DNA of 64,000 nt, from assembly GCF_027214005.1 (NCBI RefSeq), contig NZ_JAPWGY010000004.1, positions 248,001 to 312,000 of the forward strand, read 5' to 3'. Below, in pieces: positions 1 through 7,510 of this stretch. A program made the position numbers and the translations under genes. The stretch comes from Kiloniella laminariae (GTDB lineage: Bacteria > Pseudomonadota > Alphaproteobacteria > Kiloniellales > Kiloniellaceae). The number at the start of each line of letters is the position of its first letter. Position 1 is the stretch's first letter. The notes under the pieces were generated by a model. That model ran no database searches. It was not told the DNA's origin and saw only the letters and a list, made by a program, of their open reading frames with translations.

Positions 1-414
1 ACACCAGCGGGTGTCCCTGCGGGTGCTGTCACCAAAGCAATGGCTGCGATGGGGGACAAGGTTACTCTTCTTGGCTTTACACCAGAGCAGGCAGCCAAAG
101 CTGATGGTGGTTTGGAACTCTGGACACCTTATACCATTGCGGCAGGCACCTATCCTGGGCAGGAAAAAGATATCGTGACCATTGCCCAGCCGAACTTTCT
201 GGCAGTGCGGGATGATGTTGACGAAGAAGCCGTCTATCAGATTACGAAAACCATTTACGAAAACCTGCCTTTCCTGAATGCAATTCACAAAGCAACAGAA
301 GTTATGAGCCTGGAAACAGCTCTGGCTGGTCTGCCTGTACCCCTGCATCCCGGTGCTGCACGGTACTTCAAGGAAGCCGGAATTGAAATTCCTGCACGTC
401 TGATCGCTCAATAA
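1..414 (+). CDS. TAXI-family TRAP transporter solute-binding protein, C-terminal part
   Basis: The reading frame is open from the first base, so only the last 137 codons are present and the start lies outside the window. The visible part has the C-terminal character of TAXI-type (TRAP-associated extracytoplasmic immunogenic) periplasmic receptors: a Tyr-Pro-Gly-Gln segment, a stretch on whether the residues are used by the transporter, and a final section with 'PLHPGAARYFKEAGI', which closely matches the end of that family. These proteins bind small organic acids or amino acids in the periplasm and deliver them to a TRAP permease. The permease gene follows 87 bases downstream on the same strand, so the two should form one transport operon. 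The substrate cannot be told from this piece. Confidence 0.88.
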   Translation, partial: TPAGVPAGAVTKAMAAMGDKVTLLGFTPEQAAKADGGLELWTPYTIAAGTYPGQEKDIVTIAQPNFLAVRDDVDEEAVYQITKTIYENLPFLNAIHKATEVMSLETALAGLPVPLHPGAARYFKEAGIEIPARLIAQ

Positions 415-501
415 GCGACTTAGGCTAATTTCACAATAGGTTGCAGGCGTTCGAGTGATCGAGCGCCTGTTCCATAACTATTGCTTGTATTCGGGGTCAT
501 C

Positions 502-2619
502 ATGTCACAAGAAGCAGAAAAATCAGATCCCCAGAGCCCGGAAACGGAACTTGGGGAGCAGGAAATAACGATCCGCGGGCAGGGGATGTGGACCAGCAAG
601 GCTGTGTTTGGTCTCGGTGTCGTGATTTCCCTGATGCATATTTACTTTAACGTTTTTGCCGTAATTCCAAGCTTGTGGCAGAACGCCTTGCATTTCTCCG
701 GTTTTGTCCTGATGGGAGCTTTGATTTATCCCATGTTTGGCAAGGGAGAGGGCAAATTCAGTATTATTACCGATATCTTTTTGGGGCTAACCGGTGCTTT
801 TTCTGCAATATATCTCGTCGCGATGGAAGATGCGATCTATGCACGTGGCGTTGATATGGTGCTGGAGGAACTGATCGCGAGTACACTTCTGATCCTCGTG
901 GCAATAGAATTCACCCGTCGCACTACCGGCTGGATCATTCCTGTATTGATCGTTCTTGCCCTTACCTATATTGGCTGGTGGGGACAACTGATCGACGGCG
1001 TCTTCAGGTTTGGGGGACTTCCTCCCGAAAGAGTACTCTTTCGCAGTATCTATGGTGATGATGCCCTGTTTGGCAATATAGCCCTGATTTCCTCTTCGTT
1101 TGTTTTCATGTTTATTCTTTTCGGTGCCTTCCTTGTACGTTCAGGCGCGGGTGATTTTATCATAGATCTTGCCCAGGTTGTTGCCGGACGCACCGTTGGT
1201 GGGCCAGGGTTGGTTGCTGTTCTTGCTTCTGGTTTGACAGGTACGATTTCAGGCTCTGCTGTCGCGAATACAGCCTCGACCGGCGTGATTACCATTCCTC
1301 TGATGAAAAAGGCAGGCTTCCCGGCCAAGTTCGCTGCCGGTGTCGAAACTGCGGCCTCGACTGGCGGGCAGTTGATGCCGCCAATAATGGGGGCAGGGGC
1401 GTTCGTAATGGCGAGCTACACCCAAATCCCCTATACAACGATTATTGCTGTCTCGGCACTTCCTGCCATTCTCTATTTTGTTTCTGTTGCTTTCTTTGTC
1501 CGTATTGAAGCGAAAAAAAACAATGTGCAGGTTGTTGCCGGAAGCTCCGAAACTGCGCTGGAGGTTTTAAAGCGAGGGGGGCTTCCCTTCCTTTTGCCCA
1601 TCACACTGCTGATTGGGCTTCTAATTTATGGTTACACGCCAACTTATGCCGCAGGTATTGCGATCATCGGCGTTGTTGTTGCTTCCTGGTTAACGCCAAA
1701 CAAAATGGGACCGAAAGCGGTTTTTGAAGCCCTGGCGCTTGGTGCGCGCAACATGGTTATGACGGCTATTCTGCTCTGTTCTGTCGGGTTGATTGTCAAC
1801 GTTATTGCGACGGCAGGTATCGGTAATATTTTTTCCCTTATGATAAATGAATGGGCTGGAGGGAACCTGATCATTGCAATGATCCTGATTGGTCTGGCCT
1901 CGTTGGTATTGGGAATGGGGTTGCCTGTGACGGCAGCCTATATCGTGTTAGGAACGCTTTCCGCTCCGGCACTTTATGCCCTGATCTCTGATGGCATGCT
2001 GGTTGATGCGGTGGCGTCAGGTACCCTGCCCGAGGGGGCGAAGGCCATCTTTATGCTGGCGACACCAGAAAGGCTTGCTGAAATCGGTTTGCCCATGTCG
2101 ACAGAGGCCGCCAGAGAGTTACTCGCCCTGGTACCTCCTGATCTGGTCAATACGCTTCGTGAAGCGACGCTGAGCAAAGAAGTACTGGTTTATGCCCTGC
2201 TCTCTGCTCATATGATCATCTTCTGGTTGTCACAGGACAGCAACGTGACGCCGCCGGTGTGTCTGACAGCCTTTACTGCAGCGGCCATTGCCAAGACGCC
2301 GCCGATGGCGACAGGTCTGGAATCCTGGAAGATTGCCAAGGGGCTTTATATCGTTCCCCTTCTCTTTGCCTACACGCCGTTTCTAGGGGGAGAGTGGCAT
2401 GAGGTCCTGATGATCTTCGGGTTCTCTCTGGTGGGGTTATATGCGTTCACCGGGGCAATTCAAGGGTATATGGAACAGAAGTTGGGCTGGCTCGAACGCG
2501 GGATTTCCCTTGTTTTTGCTGGCGTACTTCTCTGGCCTCTGGGCTGGATGGTTCATCTGGGAGCCTTGGCATTGTTTGTGTTGTTCTTTATTCGCAATGT
2601 GAACAGGAAGGCCGCTTGA
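502..2619 (+). CDS. TRAP transporter permease, fused DctQ/DctM type
   Basis: A 705-residue membrane protein of the TRAP-T fused permease class that partners with TAXI receptors. After a hydrophilic N-terminus it has about four membrane segments corresponding to the small DctQ-like subunit (roughly residues 40-190), then a long DctM-like part with many helices. The segment around residues 240-285, rich in Gly, Ser and Thr ('GLTGTISGSAVANTAST'), is typical of the ion-coupled transport core of DctM. It would import a carboxylate-type substrate using a sodium or proton gradient in the inner membrane. An in-frame TTG exists at 481, but the ATG at 502 begins the natural hydrophilic N-terminus and is preceded by a G-rich stretch, so I chose it. 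A strong hairpin terminator follows the stop. Confidence 0.9.
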   Translation: MSQEAEKSDPQSPETELGEQEITIRGQGMWTSKAVFGLGVVISLMHIYFNVFAVIPSLWQNALHFSGFVLMGALIYPMFGKGEGKFSIITDIFLGLTGAFSAIYLVAMEDAIYARGVDMVLEELIASTLLILVAIEFTRRTTGWIIPVLIVLALTYIGWWGQLIDGVFRFGGLPPERVLFRSIYGDDALFGNIALISSSFVFMFILFGAFLVRSGAGDFIIDLAQVVAGRTVGGPGLVAVLASGLTGTISGSAVANTASTGVITIPLMKKAGFPAKFAAGVETAASTGGQLMPPIMGAGAFVMASYTQIPYTTIIAVSALPAILYFVSVAFFVRIEAKKNNVQVVAGSSETALEVLKRGGLPFLLPITLLIGLLIYGYTPTYAAGIAIIGVVVASWLTPNKMGPKAVFEALALGARNMVMTAILLCSVGLIVNVIATAGIGNIFSLMINEWAGGNLIIAMILIGLASLVLGMGLPVTAAYIVLGTLSAPALYALISDGMLVDAVASGTLPEGAKAIFMLATPERLAEIGLPMSTEAARELLALVPPDLVNTLREATLSKEVLVYALLSAHMIIFWLSQDSNVTPPVCLTAFTAAAIAKTPPMATGLESWKIAKGLYIVPLLFAYTPFLGGEWHEVLMIFGFSLVGLYAFTGAIQGYMEQKLGWLERGISLVFAGVLLWPLGWMVHLGALALFVLFFIRNVNRKAA

Positions 2620-2663
2620 TACAGCCATACCAGAATAAGAGATGCGCTGGTTGAACGAAAACC

Positions 2664-2693
2664 AAACTGCCGGGACCGTTTCCCCGGCAGTTT
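2664..2693 (+). terminator. Terminator after the TRAP permease
   Basis: An 11-base inverted repeat (AAACTGCCGGG with CCCGGCAGTTT) encloses an 8-base loop and is followed by TAGTTTTA. It lies 45 bases after the permease stop and before the convergent gene at 2730, so it may act in both directions. Confidence 0.75.
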
Positions 2694-2729
2694 AGTTTTA
2701 AGGCAAGGATAGGTCCTGCTCTCGGGGTG

Positions 2730-3386
2730 TTACTGGTTTTGTTCTGCTGTAATGACTTCTATCTGGGCGCTGGCTACGGCAAGTCCACCTTCCTTGTGAT
2801 ACCAGACGATTTTACCATCCAGGTTAAGATCTTCTCCGCTGATGATGGCGCTGGTCAGTGCTTGCAGTTCCACGGCGTAGGGAGCTGTAGTTTCTGCATC
2901 ACCCGCTTCGATGACAAGCTGCGCCAGCTCTTTTGCCTTTTGGGCACGGACTGCTGTATTCCGCCCTATGGAAGAAATCATGATACCGGAAACCCGGATA
3001 ACATCTGTGGCGCTTTCTGCTTCCGTGGCCAGTTGGGCGTGCAGGGCAACCCCTTCTGCTGACTTGATCAAGCCGTATCCCATACCCGGACCTTTGGGCA
3101 GGGCGCTTGGGTCAAGAGCGTGCAGGACATGCCCAGCATGTAATTGCATGCCATCAAGATTTTGCAGGTCACCTGCCGCGTAATCTGCATGTGTACGTGC
3201 GATTTCGGCTTCACCCAGCAAGACAGTGAGCAAGCCTTGTTTCTGAGGAGTATCTTCCCAGTGTTTGATAAGGTGATCAATATGGGGCTGATCTTCTGCA
3301 GCCTGAAGTGACAGTGGAACCAGCCCGAACAGGAGAAGGGAAAACGAGGCAAGGCTACTCAGAAACTTTCGTTGCGTGCTGCTCAT
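2730..3386 (-). CDS. Periplasmic helical protein with degenerate EF-hand-like end, function unknown
   Basis: A 218-residue protein with a clear signal peptide at residues 1-30 (basic start, hydrophobic core, cleavage near 'LQAAED'). The mature part looks all-helical and carries spaced histidines, including 'HAGHVLHALDP', plus a Gly-rich 'GPGMGYG' turn. Near the C-terminus a 'DLNLDGKIVW' segment resembles an EF-hand calcium loop, but the position-12 acidic residue is a His. I recall similar uncharacterised periplasmic proteins ending in an EF-hand-like loop, but cannot name a tested function. The start at 3386 was chosen over an upstream in-frame codon (3446) because it has an AAGGA site 7 bases before it and begins the signal peptide. 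It stands alone between two convergent or divergent neighbours. Confidence 0.75.
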   Translation of the reverse strand: MSSTQRKFLSSLASFSLLLFGLVPLSLQAAEDQPHIDHLIKHWEDTPQKQGLLTVLLGEAEIARTHADYAAGDLQNLDGMQLHAGHVLHALDPSALPKGPGMGYGLIKSAEGVALHAQLATEAESATDVIRVSGIMISSIGRNTAVRAQKAKELAQLVIEAGDAETTAPYAVELQALTSAIISGEDLNLDGKIVWYHKEGGLAVASAQIEVITAEQNQ

Positions 3387-3605
3387 GCCTTTTTCCTTTT
3401 TTGCTGAAAATGTTGAGGGATCGGGAGATGATACCTCTTTTGTCAAAAGAGCGGGGCAAAAACGGGGTCACAAGCCTGTGAAGACAGCTTTCGGATCATT
3501 GTACAATACACGCCTTTTTTGACTGCATCCTGACATAAACTGTCAGTAGTGCTGGTGTAGAACAGGTTAAGCTGTCTGGTGAAACACTGTTGTATAAGGA
3601 AGAAG

Positions 3606-4742
3606 ATGGAAGCCTTTAAGGATGTCTTTTTTAATCCCGAGAAAATCGGATTCCTCGCTGATAACCTCAAAAGAAATTATGAAATTTTCGACCGGGAGAG
3701 CTTTCTGGCCGAGGTTTTGGAGAACTTGCAGACGCTCGAGCTGAAACAGCGGTCTGAGCATATTACAAGAACGCTTAAACGGTATCTGCCTGAAGACTTT
3801 CTTGAAGCGAGAGAAATACTTTTGGCGTGCCTCCACCCGGAGACGGAACAGGAACTTGCGGATCAAAGGTCTGACAAAAGTGGCCTTGCGGGCTGGATGG
3901 TAATGCCCTTGTGCGATTATATGGCCTGGTATGGCAAGGAACATCTCCAGGTTTCCCTGGCAGCGTTAAGGGAAATGACAAAGCGTTCAAGTTCGGAGTT
4001 TGCCATCCGGCACTTTCTTGTTTCGCATCGGGAAGAAACACTGGAGGCGCTGGAAAGCTGGGTTGGTGATCCCAATTATCATGTCCGCAGGCTGGTTTCA
4101 GAGGGTTCCCGGCCTCGTCTGCCGTGGGGAATGCGATTGTCAGGTTTTGTCTCTGATCCAGCACCGTTGCTTCCCTTGCTGGAAGGGCTCAAGGATGATC
4201 CAGAAGAATACGTTCGCCGTTCTGTTGCCAACAATCTGAACGATATTGCCAAGGATCATCCGGATCTGGTTGCAGAGCTGGCACAGCGCTGGATGAAGAG
4301 TGCTGACGAAAATCGAAAAAAGCTGGTTCGTCATGCCTGTCGTAGTCTGGTGAAGGACGGGCATAAGGGGGCACTGGCGGCACTGGGCTTTGGGGAGCCT
4401 GAGGTCAGTCTGGAAAGATTTCAGGTCTTGACGCCACGGGTTGTTCTTGGTCAGGCGCTGGAGTTTGAGGCTATAATTACCTCGACAGGGAGGCTGGCCC
4501 AAAACCTGATGATTGACTTTGCTATTCATCATCAAAAAGCCAATGGGACAACGAGTGCCAAGGTGTTCAAATGGCAATCTTTTTCTTTGGCAGCCGGTGC
4601 TGGAAAGGTTGCCAGAAAACGTCACGGTATCAAGCCGATCACAACAAGAAAATATTATCCTGGTCGACATTCCGTAGAGCTCTTTGCCAATGGCAAGTCA
4701 CTTGGAATACACGACTTTGAACTGGTTATGGAAAACCCTTGA
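3606..4742 (+). CDS. DNA alkylation repair protein, AlkC-type HEAT-like repeat glycosylase
   Basis: A 378-residue protein of the HEAT-like-repeat DNA glycosylase group (AlkC/AlkD superfamily), which removes N-alkylated purines without flipping the base out. Residues about 1-260 are helical repeats with the characteristic 'HVRRLVSEGSRPRLPW' and 'VRRSVANNLNDIAKDHPDL' stretches. Residues about 265-378 are beta-rich and match the extra immunoglobulin-like domain known from AlkC. That two-domain layout and the length favour AlkC over the shorter AlkD. The ATG at 3606 has AGGAAG just upstream and is preferred over a GTG at 3579. The gene is alone, divergent from the periplasmic protein at 2730-3386 and convergent with the copper chaperone gene. 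Confidence 0.85.
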   Translation: MEAFKDVFFNPEKIGFLADNLKRNYEIFDRESFLAEVLENLQTLELKQRSEHITRTLKRYLPEDFLEAREILLACLHPETEQELADQRSDKSGLAGWMVMPLCDYMAWYGKEHLQVSLAALREMTKRSSSEFAIRHFLVSHREETLEALESWVGDPNYHVRRLVSEGSRPRLPWGMRLSGFVSDPAPLLPLLEGLKDDPEEYVRRSVANNLNDIAKDHPDLVAELAQRWMKSADENRKKLVRHACRSLVKDGHKGALAALGFGEPEVSLERFQVLTPRVVLGQALEFEAIITSTGRLAQNLMIDFAIHHQKANGTTSAKVFKWQSFSLAAGAGKVARKRHGIKPITTRKYYPGRHSVELFANGKSLGIHDFELVMENP

Positions 4743-4769
4743 GCCTGTTACCCTTTTTCCCAAATAATG

Positions 4770-4804
4770 TTCCCGGGCCAGGAATTGTCATCCTGCCCCG
4801 GGAA
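4770..4804. terminator. Hairpin between convergent genes
   Basis: Inverted repeat TTCCCGGGcCAGGA / TCCTGcCCCGGGAA with a 7-base loop, placed between the convergent stops of the AlkC-type gene and the PCuAC gene. There is no long T-run on either side, so its efficiency as a terminator is uncertain. Confidence 0.5.
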
Positions 4805-4815
4805 GTCATCAGTGG

Positions 4816-5304
4816 CTAGTGCGAGGAATGGTCGCTGTCGCTTTGTTTATCCATATCACCAGCTTTTTGAACAGTTACCTCAATATCAACCTTGCCGGCT
4901 TTTTCAAAAGTAAGTGTAAGCGGGAAGGTATCTCCTTCCTTGAGCGGGGCTGTCAGTCCCATCATCATAATGTGAAAACCACCTGGCTTGAGTTCGGTCG
5001 TATCATTGCCTTTAATCACGACCCCGCCTTCGACCTGACGCATCTTCATCACACCGTCTGTCATGATGTGTGTGTGGAGTTCAATACGCTTGGCGGCGTT
5101 ACCTTCTGCTGAAATCAGGGTGTCATCTTCTGCTCCCATGTTGTTCAGCTCCAGGAAGGCAGCACCGTTTTTCACCTGCCCAATGGTTGCACGGGCCCAG
5201 GGGTGTTTGATCATGATGTCACCGGCATGATAATCCTGGGCGGAGACAAGGGAGGACAGGGACAGGATAGCCAGGGCCCAAAAGCCCGAGAGAAGTTTTT
5301 TCAT
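4816..5304 (-). CDS. PCu(A)C copper chaperone
   Basis: A 162-residue periplasmic protein with an N-terminal signal peptide (residues 1-22) and a single PCuAC domain. The domain shows the expected copper ligands: His in 'ELHTHIMTDGVMKMRQV' and the later 'LKPGGFHIMMMGL', that is the H-x(10)-M-x(21)-H-x-M type pattern of Cu(I) binding. Such proteins hand copper to the Cu-A or Cu-B centre of cytochrome c oxidase. The C-terminus is His/Ser/Asp-rich ('DSDHSSH'), which may add metal binding. A longer reading frame extends upstream to 5613, but that part reads through a region with no signal peptide, so the ATG at 5304 is preferred. It follows a DUF2946 gene, a known copper-linked neighbour. Confidence 0.9.
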   Translation of the reverse strand: MKKLLSGFWALAILSLSSLVSAQDYHAGDIMIKHPWARATIGQVKNGAAFLELNNMGAEDDTLISAEGNAAKRIELHTHIMTDGVMKMRQVEGGVVIKGNDTTELKPGGFHIMMMGLTAPLKEGDTFPLTLTFEKAGKVDIEVTVQKAGDMDKQSDSDHSSH

Positions 5305-5386
5305 TGGAATCTCGTATATTTCATCCAGGCAGGACGCTGCACTGGTTGTTCGTTGATAAACTGTTTGAAAGAATAAAACGCTGTGC

Positions 5387-5869
5387 TCAGCCGAGCGGGG
5401 GCGCACGAGGTGCCGAGAGAAAGTTTGTGACCGACTGTGAAAAGGGCGGGGTACCGTTTTTCCAGGTAACAGCTTGTGGTTTGTTCCAGCGGGGAGCCAA
5501 AAGAAGGGCAGCCGTCTTGAGGCCGAGGTAACCAGCAGCAATACAATTATCACAATGGTTATGTAGTGGACTGGAATCACTATGTCTGGTTCCAGTATCT
5601 GTGGCGGCAGCAAGCGGTTTTATACCAGAAGGTGTACAGATAAACTGTAAGGCGGCTTCTATAGAAGTATTGTCCTGAAAAGCTTCTGTTTCTGGTGAGG
5701 GGAACAGAGGGCTGGAGATCTGTACCAGTGCAGGAGAAGCCGCAACGGTCTGGCTGAACAGAGAAGCAGTTAACAATGGCAACAGGCTTTTGAGGCAGAT
5801 GATGACCAGAGCGAGAAAAGCTGTTTTCCGCCGGTTCTGGTCTGTTGGCTTGTTGCTGGTTTTGTTCAT
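5387..5869 (-). CDS. DUF2946 family protein
   Basis: A 160-residue protein with an N-terminal hydrophobic segment (residues about 15-45) that is a signal or anchor sequence. It carries the DUF2946 hallmarks: a His-rich stretch followed by a Cys-x-x-Cys ('NHCDNCIAAG') near residue 108, and an 'APRAPP' C-terminus. Members are found beside copper proteins and TonB receptors in Proteobacteria, and the PCuAC gene lies 82 bases downstream on the same strand, which supports a role in copper handling outside the cytoplasm. The biochemical function is not established. I took the ATG at 5869, where the membrane segment begins sensibly, rather than the upstream 5962 that would overlap the Sel1 gene. Confidence 0.75.
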   Translation of the reverse strand: MNKTSNKPTDQNRRKTAFLALVIICLKSLLPLLTASLFSQTVAASPALVQISSPLFPSPETEAFQDNTSIEAALQFICTPSGIKPLAAATDTGTRHSDSSPLHNHCDNCIAAGYLGLKTAALLLAPRWNKPQAVTWKNGTPPFSQSVTNFLSAPRAPPLG

Positions 5870-5936
5870 AAAGAAACAATCATCGTTGCCAGAGTGTTGC
5901 TCAATTCTGATTTCCACCTGATTCTTGTTCTTGTGC

Positions 5937-6623
5937 TTAATACCTGGGCAATGTCTTTGCAAGTTCTTCGGCAGATTGGATTTGCACTTCAGTCAATTTC
6001 GCGCGCAATTGCCGCAGGTCCGCAGCAGCTTTTGTATTCCCTTGATCTGCCGAGGCTCGATACCAGGCATAAGCCTTGATGTTGTTGGCAATGACACCGC
6101 GACCTCTTTCATAAAAACGCCCGATATTGCGTTGGGCGATGGGATGCCCCTGTTTTGCAGCGGCCTCGTACCACAAAGCGGCTTTATCGTAATCTCGCGG
6201 TTGTCCCAGGGCATTGCGGTAGATACTGGCCAGACTGTTTTGCGCAGCAGGATCACCGGCCAGGGCCGCACGTTCAAGCCAATAGGCTGCCAATTGGAAA
6301 TCCTGTTTCACCCCGATGCCGTCTACGTAATAGAGGCCCATATAGCTCTGTGCCTCTCGATCGCCCTGTTTTGCTGCAAGGAGATACCAGTAGGCTGATT
6401 GCTGATAATCAAGGTTTGTGGCGAGGCCTTGTCGATAAAGGTGCCCCATATAGCGTTGGGCGGAGGCATCCCCGGCTTTGGCCTCAGGGGGTAATTCCCT
6501 GGCGGCGGTTTCGAAATCGCCTTTTTGATAGGCGGTAATTCCTGGGGAATTGTCCGCTATTGCGATCGACAGGGCGCAAGAGAAACTGATTGTAATGGCA
6601 AAAAGAAATGCTGAAAACTTCAC
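5937..6623 (-). CDS. Sel1-repeat protein with signal peptide
   Basis: A 228-residue exported protein. Residues 1-23 form a signal peptide. The rest is a row of about four to five Sel1-like (TPR-related) repeats, seen as recurring 'A..YMG.LY..G.GV..D...A..W...AA..G...AQ' patterns, for example 'AQSYMGLYYVDGIGVKQD' and 'AQRNIGRFYERGRGV'. Sel1 repeats are protein-binding scaffolds; bacterial exported ones are often involved in envelope or stress signalling, but the partner here is unknown. The last 30 residues are a helical tail rich in Lys and Glu. It is the first gene of a minus-strand group with DUF2946 and PCuAC, but the 67-base gap does not prove co-transcription. Confidence 0.85.
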   Translation of the reverse strand: MKFSAFLFAITISFSCALSIAIADNSPGITAYQKGDFETAARELPPEAKAGDASAQRYMGHLYRQGLATNLDYQQSAYWYLLAAKQGDREAQSYMGLYYVDGIGVKQDFQLAAYWLERAALAGDPAAQNSLASIYRNALGQPRDYDKAALWYEAAAKQGHPIAQRNIGRFYERGRGVIANNIKAYAWYRASADQGNTKAAADLRQLRAKLTEVQIQSAEELAKTLPRY

Positions 6624-6749
6624 AGATATACTTTCTTCATTGAGTCTGAAGAAGAGGATAAAGCATGAAACATTTTTGGGGAAGTCGGGTAAAGAAAACA
6701 GCTGCCTGATTCCGAGATGGAGCCTGTGTTCCTGATAGATAAGCGGAAT

Positions 6750-7019
6750 CTATATGTCTGGTGCGATGATCAGAATGTGGTCATTGTCGTGATACAGTGT
6801 CATGCCATTGGCAAATTGGCTGAAACTCAAGCCGCTGACATCTGTGCCGGAAGCCGTGATGTGGGCATCTTCCACGATACCGCTATGAATGAGCGGCGTA
6901 TCAGATTCAATCTTCAGAGGCTCATCGCGTGCGAACAGCACAATCTCCCCCGCGTCGTCGGGAAGGAGATCTGCCAGGTGCAGCACCAGTTCGTCATCTG
7001 AATCGTTAAAATCTGTCAT
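6750..7019 (-). CDS. Small acidic protein, function unknown
   Basis: An 89-residue protein with a strongly acidic start ('MTDFNDSDDELVLHLADLL') and a C-terminal half of beta-like character ending 'YHDNDHILIIAPDI'. No signal peptide or membrane segment is seen. The pattern of Asp-rich turns and short hydrophobic strands recalls the end pieces of some large repeat adhesins, but there is no such gene nearby and I do not assign a family. The ATG at 7019 is preceded by AAGGAC about 13 bases away and by an AAGAG nearer, so the ribosome site is only moderate. Composition is unlike random antisense of a gene, since nothing is coded opposite it. Confidence 0.55.
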   Translation of the reverse strand: MTDFNDSDDELVLHLADLLPDDAGEIVLFARDEPLKIESDTPLIHSGIVEDAHITASGTDVSGLSFSQFANGMTLYHDNDHILIIAPDI

Positions 7020-7510
7020 ACTCTTAGATTTAGTCCTTTCTGAATCCTGTTGCAATGTTTTTCTCTATTGATTCCAGTGGCTTTTCTGTGACTGGAAGGG
7101 AATAAACAGGATATTGTAGTGCGGAAACATGACGTAAATGTAATTTCCTGTTTGTCTTTCCGCCGAATAAAAAATTCTTTCGCGTCAGTATATTTTTAAC
7201 CGGGCGTGCGGTTTCCGGGAACAGCAGCTAAAGACAGGCTGTTTCAAGATACTGAAAAGTATACGATTTAATTGGCTGTTTTAGGGCGTTTTCGGATAAT
7301 TTTTTTTGCGTCGCCTGTGGCTTTCTTCTATAAGCAAACGATATCGAAGATGGTCACATGATAAGCCCCAGCGCGACAGGCCCGATAACAATCGGCATAA
7401 AAATCCTAACGATAAGTGACCAGCTTTTTCGTGATTTCAGTAAGAGGCAGGCACAGAAATTCTTCTGTTGCTTTGTCATGAGTTCTGTCGTGGTGGGAGG
7501 CTAGAAGCCA
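7020..7510. other. 491-bp intergenic region upstream of ppc
   Basis: No gene is seen. The region is AT-rich in parts (7160-7310) and separates the divergently placed small acidic gene and ppc, so it should hold both promoters. An inverted repeat TTCCAGT/ACTGGAA lies at 7072-7097. A GGGAGG site ends about 10 bases before the ppc ATG. I could not fix a promoter with confidence. Confidence 0.6.
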
